Source of the DNA: Gracilimonas mengyeensis
GTDB taxonomy: Bacteria; Bacteroidota; Rhodothermia; Balneolales; Balneolaceae
Assembly (NCBI RefSeq): GCF_900182705.1
Contig: NZ_FXTP01000002.1
Location: 124,001 to 188,000 of the forward strand
DNA: 64,000 nucleotides
Direction of reading: 5' to 3'
Shown: in pieces, positions 7,158 to 19,100 of the stretch
How the letters are laid out: each line of letters begins with the position of its first letter
Numbering within the stretch: position 1 is the stretch's first letter
Translations under genes and position numbers: made by a program
Notes under the pieces: generated by a model
Seen by the model: only the letters and a program-made list of their open reading frames with translations
Databases searched by the model: none
What the model was told of the DNA's origin: nothing

Positions 7158-8020
7158 AGTACCTCCCCAGGAACAATGAAAACAGTGCAAATGGTTATCC
7201 CCAACCCAATTTGAATGGATAAGGATATATAATGTAGTTAAAAAAGGGGCAAGTTTGCCAGTTTTATTTGGGGTGATGAATTTTGTTGTGATTTAGATAG
7301 TATTTGTCTTGGGCACAAACACCCTCCGCAGGTTTTGACGGGCCAAAACCGAGCACCTCCCTCAAGGGAGGACTTATCAGTAGTGGAATTCTAGCACGAC
7401 AGCTTAGTATAAGTATCACAGCTATAATCTAATTTCGAAAAGTCTCTCCTTGAGGAGAGATAAATCAGTGCAGTTAGTTCCTGCACTGATTGTGAGAGGT
7501 GTTGGTGCCAAAGCGATAGTATCCTAAACGTTTTAAAAAAAATAGAAACTGATGAAGTGGTGATTATCCACATGCCTAAATCTTCGACCTCACCAACGCT
7601 CTCCTCCGCAAGGAGAGGCTTTTAAGAAACATGATTAAGATTGAAACCTTGATTGTACTTCTCATCAGTTAAAAGAGTTCTCCTCCTTGAGAAGGAGGAG
7701 CCAGAGGAGGTCGGAAAGATGGCGCACCAATGGTTGCTATAGTCTGACGGAAAGCTTCATTTAACAGATATACGAATGATCGATGGACCTAACAGTGATA
7801 TGCGATGGCTAATGGAATAATCTAGTTTGTGAGTAAATTCCTGCCCTGTACCTCGACCTCACCTCGGTCCTCTCCTTCACAAACCCAATCACCGCCAATA
7901 AAATGGAACATTATTAGGTTGTTTTATCTTAATAAGCCATGGAAGTCTCCTAAAACAGATTCAGAATTAAGTGGGAGAATCTTTATTTTGTCGTTCTGAA
8001 AAATTCACAAATCAAAGCTT
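7158..8020. other. Hairpin-rich gene-free spacer
   Basis: An 863-base interval between the divergent regulator and accD with no plausible gene. It contains a cluster of five perfect hairpins (7356-7700, separate entry) and related single-sided copies such as TCGACCTCACC near 7584 and again near 7852, and GGAGGTCGG near 7706. The last 60 bases should hold the accD promoter, but no clear TAnnTTTG element was found. Confidence 0.6.
7356..7700. repeat. Cluster of five CTCC/GGAG hairpins
   Basis: Perfect stems are: CCTCCCT/AGGGAGG at 7356-7371; TCTCTCCT/AGGAGAGA at 7443-7460; ATCAGTGCAG/CTGCACTGAT at 7464-7490; CTCTCCT/AGGAGAG at 7599-7617; CTCCTCCTT/AAGGAGGAG at 7680-7700. Four share the CTCC..GGAG theme with tiny loops. 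None has a terminator T-tract. They look like degenerate copies of one palindromic element. Confidence 0.7.
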
Positions 8021-8866
8021 ATGTCCTGGTTTAAACGCAAAGACGAAAACATCCAAACCGATACCCGCAAAGAAATGCCGGAAGGCGTTTGGGTAAAAGT
8101 GCCCACTACGGGTGAAACCATCCACAAGCGAGAACTGGAGGATAACCTTTGGGTTGATCCGCTCAGTGGCTACCATTTTCGCGTAGGCAGCGAGAAGTAT
8201 TTTGAGATTTTATTTGATGAAGGCAAGTTCAAAGAACTTGGCCAGGAAATTCAGCCTACCGATCCGCTGGAGTTTGAAGACCGCAAGAAATACAAAGACC
8301 GCCTGGAGCAATACCAGGATAAAACCGGCCTCAGCGATGCCGCCCGTGTGGGTGTAGGCAAAATGAACGGTTTGGATATTGTAGTGGGCTGCATGGATTT
8401 TTCTTTTATTGGCGGCAGCATGGGGTCTGTAGTAGGCGAGCGATTGGGTATTGCCATTGATCATGCCCGTGAAAAGAAATTCCCGCTGATCATTATTTCT
8501 CAAACCGGCGGTGCCCGCATGATGGAAAGCGTGCTCAGCCTGATGCAGATGGCCAAGACCTCGGCCAAACTTGCCCAACTGGATGAAGCCGGCGTGCCTT
8601 ACATTTCTTATATGACCGATCCTACCACCGGAGGCGTTACCGCCAGTTATGCTATGCTGGGTGATTTTAACCTGGCCGAGCCTGGTGCACTCATTGGATT
8701 TGCCGGGCCGCGTGTAATCCGCCAAACCATTGGCCGTGATCTGCCAGATGGCTTCCAAACAGCTGAATACCTGTTGGAGCATGGTTTCCTGGATTTCATT
8801 GTTCCGCGAACCAAAATGAAGTCCAAGCTCACAAAGTTGCTCAAGCTAACGCTTCAAAAAAATTAG
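8021..8866 (+). CDS. accD: Acetyl-CoA carboxylase carboxyltransferase subunit beta
   Basis: A 281-residue beta subunit of the carboxyltransferase that moves the carboxyl group from carboxy-biotin to acetyl-CoA, the first step of fatty-acid synthesis, in complex with AccA. The crotonase-fold core is clear: [48 protein letters not shown] and [17 protein letters not shown]. The N-terminus ([32 protein letters not shown], residues 24-55) aligns with the zinc ribbon of E. coli AccD, but all four cysteines are gone. I recall the same loss in other Bacteroidota. It appears monocistronic. accA is not in the window. Confidence 0.96.
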   Translation: MSWFKRKDENIQTDTRKEMPEGVWVKVPTTGETIHKRELEDNLWVDPLSGYHFRVGSEKYFEILFDEGKFKELGQEIQPTDPLEFEDRKKYKDRLEQYQDKTGLSDAARVGVGKMNGLDIVVGCMDFSFIGGSMGSVVGERLGIAIDHAREKKFPLIIISQTGGARMMESVLSLMQMAKTSAKLAQLDEAGVPYISYMTDPTTGGVTASYAMLGDFNLAEPGALIGFAGPRVIRQTIGRDLPDGFQTAEYLLEHGFLDFIVPRTKMKSKLTKLLKLTLQKN

Positions 8867-8918
8867 CCCTCACCTCCGCTGCCAGTTAGCGGTTTTCCAT
8901 TAACCCGGTTTTTACTCT

Positions 8919-11093
8919 ATGAAAGCATTAAAACTTACTGTTCTAATACTGGCTCTGTGTTCAGTGGCCACTGTTGCCCAACAGCAGAAACCCATCACCT
9001 TTGATCATTTATTTGATGATACCTTTGCGCCCAATAGCGTGGAGAATATTCGATGGATGAATGATGGAGAATATTACTCAGCTACCCGTGACAATCAGAT
9101 TGTGCGCTACAATATTGTTGACGGAGAGGAAGAAGTGCTTTTTGACGGAAGTAATTTTACCGGAACCGATGGAGAAAGCCCCTTTAACCTGCAAGGCTAC
9201 CAGTTTTCCGCCGATGAGAGCAAGCTGCTTCTAAAAACAGATGTTGAACAGATTTGGCGCCGCAGTACCCGCGAAAATTATTATGTGTATGACATTGATC
9301 AGGAGGAGCTGATTAAGCTCACCGATAGTGAGGAGAAGCAGCAATACGCTGAGCTATCTCCTGCCGGCGACCGTGCGGCTTTTGTGCGTAACAACAACCT
9401 GTTTTGGGTTGATCTGGAAACAGGAGAGGAAACTCAGATTACCTCTGACGGCGAATTCAATAAGATTATCAACGGAGCAGCCGACTGGGTATATGAAGAG
9501 GAATTCGGTTTTGCCAAGGCATGGTTTTGGTCGCCCGATGGAGACCGGATTGCGTTTTATCGTTTCAATGAGGAGCGGGTAAAAGAGTTTTTTATGACCG
9601 GCTGGGGCGGATTATATCCGCAACAGGTGCGGTTTAAATATCCCAAAGCCGGTGAGCAGAATTCCATCGTATCCATTCATGTATATCACATCTGCAACGG
9701 AGAAACCGTAACCATGGATGTGGGAGAGGAAGACAACCAATACATCCCCCGTGTAAACTGGACACGTAATAATAACCTGCTTTCCTTTTATCGAATGAAC
9801 CGTTTGCAGAACAAACTGGAACTGCTATTTGCCGATGCCGAGACCGGCGAATCTGAAGTGGTGCTGACGGAAGAAAGTGATGCCTGGATTGATGTGCATG
9901 ATAACCTCTATTTCCTGGAAAACGGAAAACAGTTTATCACCACCAGTGAGAAAGATGGCTACAATCACGTGTATCTCTACGATATGCAGGGCGAGGAACT
10001 GGAGCAAATCACCCGCGGCGAGTGGGAGGTCACGAACCTGATTGGCCACAATGAAGACAACTATCGTCTGTACTATGTGAGTACGGAAGAATCCCCACTG
10101 CAACGGCATTTATATAGTATTCGGGTTGATGGGGATCGTAAGAAAAAACTGACCGAGAAAGCAGGCTGGCACGGCATCAACATGAGCCGGGATTTTAAAT
10201 ATTACATTGATAACTGGTCGGATTACGACAAGCCGCCGGTGGTTACCCTGTATCGCCAGAATGGAAAAAAGGTGCGGGTGATTGAGCAAAACAGCGAACT
10301 GGCAGAAATGCTGGATGAATATGCTTTCATCAATAAAGAATTTTTGACGCTGGATGTAAACGGAGCCAGTTTAAACGGCTACATGATGAAGCCGGCAAAC
10401 TTTGACTCCACCCAACAGTATCCCATGTTGATGTATGTGTATGGAGGTCCGGGAAGCCAAACGGTGACCCGGCGTTTTGAAAGTGGTCAGCGGGGTATGT
10501 GGCACCAGTTTTTGGCCAACCAAGGCTACATCATTCTTTCCGTAGATAACCGTGGAACCGGCGCTCGGGGCAGAGATTTTGAGAAACAGACGTATAAGAA
10601 ATTAGGACAGTTTGAAACGGCCGACCAAATTGCAGCCGCTCAGCAAGTGGCGAAATTGCCTTATGTAGATGAAAACCGTGTGGGCATTTGGGGATGGAGT
10701 TACGGCGGGTATATGTCTTCGCTGGCCCTGGCCGAAGGAGCAGATGTATTTAGTACCGCCATCGCAGTAGCTCCGGTTACGCATTGGCGGTTGTATGATA
10801 CCATCTACACAGAGCGGTTTATGCAGACTCCTCAGATGAATCCACAAGGTTACAATTCGGGAGCTCCTCTGCTGAAGGCCGATCAAATTGAAGGAAATTA
10901 TTTGCTGGTACATGGTACCGGTGATGACAATGTGCATTTCCAGAATGCGGTGGAAATGGTGAATGCCCTGGTTGCTGCCGATGTGGATTTTGAAACGATG
11001 TTTTATCCGAACCGCAATCATGGCATTTATGGCGGAAATACGCGAAACCATTTGTACCGCCTGATGTCTGATTTCATCCTGGAAAACCTATAA
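8919..11093 (+). CDS. Secreted dipeptidyl peptidase IV-like S9 peptidase
   Basis: A 724-residue serine exopeptidase expected to remove N-terminal dipeptides in the periplasm. Signal peptide 1-20 (MKALKLTVLILALCSVATVA). An eight-bladed DPPIV_N propeller spans about 90-460 and includes the DWVYEEEFG segment whose Glu pair binds the substrate amino group in DPP-IV. The catalytic domain has YVYGGPGSQTV, nucleophile Ser594 in GWSYGG, the acid at Asp669/670 in GDDNVH and His701 in NRNHGIYGG. The start follows accD by 52 bases and may be partly cotranscribed. Proline specificity is inferred from the family. Confidence 0.94.
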   Translation: MKALKLTVLILALCSVATVAQQQKPITFDHLFDDTFAPNSVENIRWMNDGEYYSATRDNQIVRYNIVDGEEEVLFDGSNFTGTDGESPFNLQGYQFSADESKLLLKTDVEQIWRRSTRENYYVYDIDQEELIKLTDSEEKQQYAELSPAGDRAAFVRNNNLFWVDLETGEETQITSDGEFNKIINGAADWVYEEEFGFAKAWFWSPDGDRIAFYRFNEERVKEFFMTGWGGLYPQQVRFKYPKAGEQNSIVSIHVYHICNGETVTMDVGEEDNQYIPRVNWTRNNNLLSFYRMNRLQNKLELLFADAETGESEVVLTEESDAWIDVHDNLYFLENGKQFITTSEKDGYNHVYLYDMQGEELEQITRGEWEVTNLIGHNEDNYRLYYVSTEESPLQRHLYSIRVDGDRKKKLTEKAGWHGINMSRDFKYYIDNWSDYDKPPVVTLYRQNGKKVRVIEQNSELAEMLDEYAFINKEFLTLDVNGASLNGYMMKPANFDSTQQYPMLMYVYGGPGSQTVTRRFESGQRGMWHQFLANQGYIILSVDNRGTGARGRDFEKQTYKKLGQFETADQIAAAQQVAKLPYVDENRVGIWGWSYGGYMSSLALAEGADVFSTAIAVAPVTHWRLYDTIYTERFMQTPQMNPQGYNSGAPLLKADQIEGNYLLVHGTGDDNVHFQNAVEMVNALVAADVDFETMFYPNRNHGIYGGNTRNHLYRLMSDFILENL

Positions 11094-11114
11094 ATCATCA
11101 ATAATCAATCATAA

Positions 11115-13233
<2,119 letters not shown>

Positions 13234-13402
13234 GCACGCTCAAAAAATGGAAAACCAGTCTTTTAAGTTTATGGAGCTACAACCGATAACAGATTGTGTT
13301 AGCAATAGTAAGGTGCGGCAGGAAGACAATTGCTAAATCATTAAAATAATCTAATATTGTAGGCAATAATGTTAGGTTTCAATTTGTAGAAGTTGGTGAA
13401 TA

Positions 13403-14620
13403 ATGGAAGTAAACGTGCTTACTCCTGTTCCGGAAAAGGAATACGAACGCCTTAGAGAACTGTCTGATCTGGATGTTGACTATTCGGCTTTGGGTGAAGA
13501 GTTATATGATTTTGCCAAGCTGGCCGCTAAAATTGGCGGGGTAGAAAAGGCGCAAATAAATCTTATCGATTCAACCATCCTTTGGACGGTAGCAGCTTAT
13601 GGTTTTGCTGTGGGACAACAGCGGAGGGAGAATTCAGTTTGCCAATACACGATTATGAGCAATGAGCCTTTTGAATTAGAGGATTATCGCCTTAACGAGA
13701 AAGTAAAAGGCTTGCCCATTTTTGAGGAACATCCAGAGATCACCGGTTATTATGGGGTGCCTCTCAACATCCCAAATGGCTACAATATTGGAACTTTGTC
13801 CCTATTCGGTGCAGGATCTGTGCAGTTTTCTGTTGATCAAAAGGAGATGCTCGCCTTGGTGGCTGTACAGGTGGTGGAACGTATTATCAACCTGAAGGAA
13901 AAAAATGAATTGAGGAAAAAAGTAGATGATGAAGTAGCTCTGCGCAGAAGTTTGAGCCATGACCTGAGAGGCCCTGTAGGGGGCATTATTGGTTTGTCTG
14001 ATATGATTCGTGAGCAAGGCGAAGATAACGAAATGGACAGCGTGTTGGAGATGATTGAAATGATTCATGAAGGCGGAGAGGCCATCATTGAAAAAGTAAA
14101 TGACGTGTTGGCTCAGAAAAAGAAAAGAGGCCAAAACCGCGAACCTGAAGCACACGAATTTAGCTTGAGGACATTAAAAGCCAAACTTGAACAACTTTAC
14201 ACCCCTTTGGCTATTGAGAAAGAAATTGATTTAACGATCGTCCACCACTCAAAGCATGAAGATATTCCTTTTCCTAAAGCCAAATTGCTGCAAGTGGCTG
14301 GCAACATCATAGCCAATGCCCTTAAGTTCACACCAGAGGATGGGATGGTTATGGTTCGCCTTGAATACGATTTGAATGCTTCGGGTGATTTTTTATTGAT
14401 TACCGTTAAAGATACCGGCGAAATAGTCGATAACAGTAAAATAGAAGCACTGACTCAGTCAGTAGATCTTATTAATGGTCGTCATCTGCAGGATGAAAGA
14501 GGGTATGATGCAGGATTGACTATAGCCGCTAAATTAGTGAGAAAAGCTGAAGGGACTTTACGTATTGAGTGTGAGGAAGGGGAAGGATGTAAATTGGATA
14601 TCAAATATCCATTAACGTAA
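13403..14620 (+). CDS. GAF-domain sensor histidine kinase, degenerate G1 box
   Basis: A 405-residue soluble sensor with no membrane segment. A GAF-like domain spans about 25-165, a linker coiled coil 163-182, and the HisKA dimerisation domain has the H-box SLSHDLRGPVGG with His186. The HATPase domain has an N-box NIIANALKFTPEDG, but its G1 box reads KDTGEIVDN (the second Gly of DxGxG missing) and the G2 region is irregular (GYDAGLTIA). ATP use may be weak. No response regulator is adjacent. The Asp-less regulator lies 6 kb away and is not an obvious partner. Confidence 0.85.
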   Translation: MEVNVLTPVPEKEYERLRELSDLDVDYSALGEELYDFAKLAAKIGGVEKAQINLIDSTILWTVAAYGFAVGQQRRENSVCQYTIMSNEPFELEDYRLNEKVKGLPIFEEHPEITGYYGVPLNIPNGYNIGTLSLFGAGSVQFSVDQKEMLALVAVQVVERIINLKEKNELRKKVDDEVALRRSLSHDLRGPVGGIIGLSDMIREQGEDNEMDSVLEMIEMIHEGGEAIIEKVNDVLAQKKKRGQNREPEAHEFSLRTLKAKLEQLYTPLAIEKEIDLTIVHHSKHEDIPFPKAKLLQVAGNIIANALKFTPEDGMVMVRLEYDLNASGDFLLITVKDTGEIVDNSKIEALTQSVDLINGRHLQDERGYDAGLTIAAKLVRKAEGTLRIECEEGEGCKLDIKYPLT

Positions 14621-14637
14621 CGAATTAAAAAGAATAT

Positions 14638-14709
14638 CCGGTTCCGGCAGGTGTTGATGCATCTCAAAGCAGTAATGCAAAAACGTAGTACCTGGCTCCC
14701 CGGAACCGG
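14638..14709. terminator. Long inverted repeat between convergent genes
   Basis: CCGGTTCCGG CAGG at 14638-14651 pairs with CCTG at 14691-14694 and CCGGAACCGG at 14700-14709. The plus-strand side is followed by a T-rich ATTTTATTT. It sits between the convergent kinase and baeRF7 genes and could end both transcripts. The loop is long, so this is a tentative call. Confidence 0.5.
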
Positions 14710-14732
14710 TATTTTATTTCAAAGACTGACCA

Positions 14733-15878
14733 TTAGGTTTTATATCGGTAAATAGCTGCCAATCCTGAACTATTAGGTATTTCTGACTGTGGCAGTCCAT
14801 AGAGCGTACTGCCTGTGCGTATAGCGCTTACGGCTGCATAGTTGATTAAATCAATAGTGCTGCCATTCATCTGATCCGATATCTGCACTTCATTCTCATC
14901 GGTATCAAACACACCAAACTGGCGAAAGCCCATTGGCACGAAAAGCGTATCTACTTTTCCATAATAAGCGCCTTTCACAATGTCAGAAACATCAGTAGAA
15001 ATAAGTTCACTTCCATTCAGGTTATTGAAGCGCTCGATATCACTTTCAATCTCTTCTTTGAAGTAAGACTTGGCAATCTCCCACGACTCATCTTCAATTT
15101 CTTTCACGGATTTATCGTCGGCATTACCTGATAGTGTTTCATCCAGTACATTAAAGTACTTATTGCATTTTTTGTAATACGACACCAGCTTATCAGGTCC
15201 GGCAAGGATGAGCGGTCCGTTTACCTTCTTAAGGTATTTGGTAACCTTATTTTCGATATGCTTGAGAAAGAGTTCGAGCTCTTTATTGTTTTCATCCACG
15301 TCGGCTCCTTGTCCGTGGAATACCGCGCGCCCGCCTGATGTGGCCGTGTGATGCTGCACCGATCGTTCATGCTCGTGATATTTTAAATGCTCTTCCATGC
15401 TGGTGGGTACACTTTCAAAGGGTACTTTGGTAGTGGTGTCCGGAGCAATATTGAACATCTTTGTTTCACTTTGGCTTAATACCAGTACATGGTACACACC
15501 GTGGTGATTCTGGAGTTCAAGCAAAGGGGTTATCAAGAAGTTTTCAGCGATATAATAATTTTCTTCTGGACTTACCGGTATCTTGAAAAAGTCGAAATAA
15601 TGATCGTTTATATACAGAGCTAATCCCTTGTCCTGATGCAGCCAAAATTGATTTTCTTCCGTTTTAGCATGCACTTTTTTAAAGAGCTCATCAACGTCGG
15701 GCTCCTTCCAGCCATCTTCAAGCAAGTCCTTACGCACTTTTTGAAGGATATTCTTCAGCCGGATGGAATCCTGTTTGGCTTCTTCCCCTTTTTTATGCGT
15801 GGGAATAAATATGGAGATATTGGAATCTCCAGTTTCGCTGATCAGTTTTTCAATTGTTTCTCTATTTACGACACTCAT
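14733..15878 (-). CDS. baeRF7-type release-factor-like protein
   Basis: A 381-residue soluble protein (MSVVNRETIEKLISETGDSNISIFIPTHKKGEEAKQDSIRLKNILQKV...). The opening FIPTHKKGxEAxQDxIRLKNxL and the middle GPLILAGPDKLVSYYKKCNKY and later VDTLFVPMG segments fit the bacterial archaeo-eukaryotic release factor (baeRF) superfamily, family 7 type. These are predicted relatives of eRF1/Dom34 that may act on stalled ribosomes. A cluster of His and Gly residues around 168-195 (HEHERSVQHHTATSGG) resembles the loop carrying the presumed active motif. Its biochemical role is unproven. It is monocistronic. Confidence 0.75.
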   Translation of the reverse strand: MSVVNRETIEKLISETGDSNISIFIPTHKKGEEAKQDSIRLKNILQKVRKDLLEDGWKEPDVDELFKKVHAKTEENQFWLHQDKGLALYINDHYFDFFKIPVSPEENYYIAENFLITPLLELQNHHGVYHVLVLSQSETKMFNIAPDTTTKVPFESVPTSMEEHLKYHEHERSVQHHTATSGGRAVFHGQGADVDENNKELELFLKHIENKVTKYLKKVNGPLILAGPDKLVSYYKKCNKYFNVLDETLSGNADDKSVKEIEDESWEIAKSYFKEEIESDIERFNNLNGSELISTDVSDIVKGAYYGKVDTLFVPMGFRQFGVFDTDENEVQISDQMNGSTIDLINYAAVSAIRTGSTLYGLPQSEIPNSSGLAAIYRYKT

Positions 15879-16159
15879 GAATAACTCCTTTGTTTTTTCT
15901 TAGTGTATTGTATGTAACACAACACAAATAGCCTGATATTGTTCCATATATGGACAATAGTCTCAATAATTAATAGTGTTTTGGGGTGAAAGTAAAGACA
16001 TAGTGTAGAAATTTTGCGGCAAGCTGTAACGAAATATATAGAAGTTCTATTCGTGAACAGCCTGAATACTTACTTGTAATATCGGGCGGGAGCTTGGATA
16101 TTTGGGGCTAACAACTCCGCCGGTAAATACGCATTTAACGCTATTTTAAAAGTCAGTTT

Positions 16160-19100
16160 TTGATCGAAAAGGAAGAAATTTTATTAAAGTTCTATATCAA
16201 GATCATTCTTGTGTGGGGCCTGGTCTCGATAGCTCCGGTGTTGGTTCAGGCACAGTCCACGATTGAGCAAGAAATGGAGTTGAGGCCTGCTAAAACCGAC
16301 AGCGCTTATTTTCTGGGAGAGTGGGTGGAGCCTTCGTCTGTCAGATTGTTGCTGAACGGGGATACGCTGGCTACAAATTCCTGGGATTTTGATGAGCAAA
16401 CGGGGCTATTAAAGATTCAGCAAGAATTTCCTGCAGGCAGTGTAGTAGTCGTTAATTTTCAGTCTTTGCCCCTTAGCTTAAAACGAAGTTGGCAGCCTTT
16501 GAGACCGGTTGAGGCAGATTCTGCCCTGTTCGCTAATCCAGATTCGTTGGGAGAGGAATTACAAGGGTATTCTTCTGATGCAATTACGGATTTATCAAAC
16601 CTGAGGCAGTCGGGTAGCCTCAGTCGGGGCATTATCGTGGGGTCTAACCAGGATTTCTCCCTGGAGAGCGGCCTGAATTTTGAATTATCCGGAGCATTAA
16701 CTGAGAATATTGATATCAATGCCTCTTTAACGGATCAAAGCATTCCTATTCAACCAGATGGTACCACGCAAAACCTGAGAGAGTTTGACAAGGTATTCAT
16801 ACAGTTGCAGGCGCCATCGGCATCAGTTGAAATGGGAGATGTAGACATTAGTTTGGAGCAAAGTACTTTTGCCCAACTTAACCGGAGGTTGCAGGGCGCT
16901 GCGGGATATGTGGAATCTTCATATGGGGATTACAGCGGTGCGGTATCGGTGGTGAGGGGAACCTATAAATCCATGAACTTTAGCGGACAGGAAGGAGTCC
17001 AAGGACCTTACCGGTTGACGGGAAGAAACGATGAAGAATTTGTGGTGATATTGGCGGGTACGGAGCGCGTTTTTGTGAATGGCCAACAGGTGCAACGTGG
17101 CGCTGATAATGACTACGTAATTGATTATGGCCTGGGGGAGATTACCTTCACTAATAAGCTGTTGGTAAAAGACGAAACCCGAATTGTGGTAGAATACGAA
17201 TACATAGACCGTGATTTTAATCGAACCATGGTAGCCGCACAGGGGGGAGATGTGTTATTGGATGGACGACTCAAAATTGGTGCCACGGTAATCAGGCAGG
17301 CGGATGGTGACGATCTGCTATCACAGCAAACTCTATCTGAAGATGACATTGCTGAGTTAAGGCAAGTGGGGGATGATGTAGATCAGGCGGTAGTAAGTGG
17401 AGCAAGTGTAGCTACAGAAGAGGAGCGTCAGGAGTTCTTATTATACACGCGGGTTGATAGTACGATAAATGGCGAAGTCGTTTCTATATATGAACATCGC
17501 CCGGGTGGGAGTGAGAATATTTATCGGGTACGGTTCTCGCGGGTAGGCGAGAATGAAGGGAGTTATCGCAGAGCCAGCGGGCAGGCTAATGGCTTATTGT
17601 ATGAATGGGTAGGACCGGGGCAGGGCTCGTATGCTCCATTCCGGCAGTTGCCGGCGCCACAAGCACAGCAGATGGCTGCTATAAACGGGAGTTTTCAGGT
17701 GGCTCCTAAAATTGAAGTATTTGGCGAATGGGCCGTCAGTGATTTTGATGCCAACCGTTTTTCCTCCATAGATGATGACGACAACACCGATTTGGCTTAT
17801 GAATCAGGCATTAAGGTAGATGAAGTTAAAAGTGGGATTGGTGAAATAAGTGCCCGTGTATCCCGGCGCTTTTCTGGAGATCGTTTCCGATATTTCGAAC
17901 GTACGAGAGAAGTGGAGTTCGACCGCAAATGGAATATTATCCGAACCGGTCAATCCCGGGAGGCTTTAAACGAAGCAGTGGTTGAAGTGCGGCCATCTTT
18001 GAATACTATGGTAAGTGGAGAAATCGGAACCATAGACCGTCAGGACTTCTCCGGGATTCGGCAGGGAGCGTCGGTCACTAGTAACGAAGAAGGACTGCTT
18101 AATGTAGCCTATCAACAAGACTGGGTGCAAAGTGAGGATGAGGCGCTTGCCAGTGATGGAAACTGGTTCAGGCAAAATGGAAACATCTCAAAACCCCTGG
18201 AGACCGGACCAGTAGTGATTACGCCCTATGTTAGATTTGAGCAGGAAAACAGGGAGCAGCGAGATGCTAACAGCGATTCCTTGTTACAGGTATCTCAGGC
18301 TTTTTATGAGGTAGGTCCGGGCGTAAGATTAGATTGGCAGGACTTTGAAATAAATGCGAGTGTAGGCTACCGGGAACAGCAGGCGGTATTAGATAACAGT
18401 TTAAGAGATGAAGCAACCGCTTTGGAACAGCATTACCGGATTCGTTTCAGTCCCAGTCGTTTTTTTGAAACTTCCAATGAAGTTCGGTTGAGGGACAAAA
18501 CATATACCAATGCATTCAGACAAGAGGGCCGGGCCGGGCGACAGGGCTTGCTCATTAAATCGGTTACAAGTTATATGGATAAAAAAGAAGTGATTGACGG
18601 TGAGTTTTTCTATCAGGCCAATACCCGAAGACAAGCGCTGTTGCAAGAGGCCTATGTAGAAGTTGGTCCAGAGATCGGGCAGTATGTTTGGGATGATCTA
18701 AATGATGATGGCGTGCAGCAAATTGATGAGTTTTTTCCTGAGGTTAGTGCAAACGAAGGAACTTTTGTCCGCCAATTTTTGCCCTCCGATGAATTTTTCC
18801 CGGTCGTAGATCTCAATGTCAGGCTGATCAATACCATTCAGCCTTTTGCGAATATAGCAGGGGATGAAGACATAGAAGATCGGCCCTGGTGGTCTGGTAT
18901 GCGGCTGCGTTCAAGGATAGATATCAGGGAGAATTCAACTACCAGCAATTTGGCGGATGTATATCTGCTGAAGTTAAATACCTTTCGAAATGATTCGAAT
19001 ACGGTTGAAGGGCGGTTGTATTGGGAGAAAGAGCTGGACATCTTACCCGCTCTGGATGTAGCAGATGTAAGGATTGGATATTCTGAGAACAGAAGCTTAA

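Noticed and set aside
7340-7720. CRISPR-like array
   Set aside because: The hairpins differ in sequence and spacing; there are no constant repeats with unique spacers and no cas genes.
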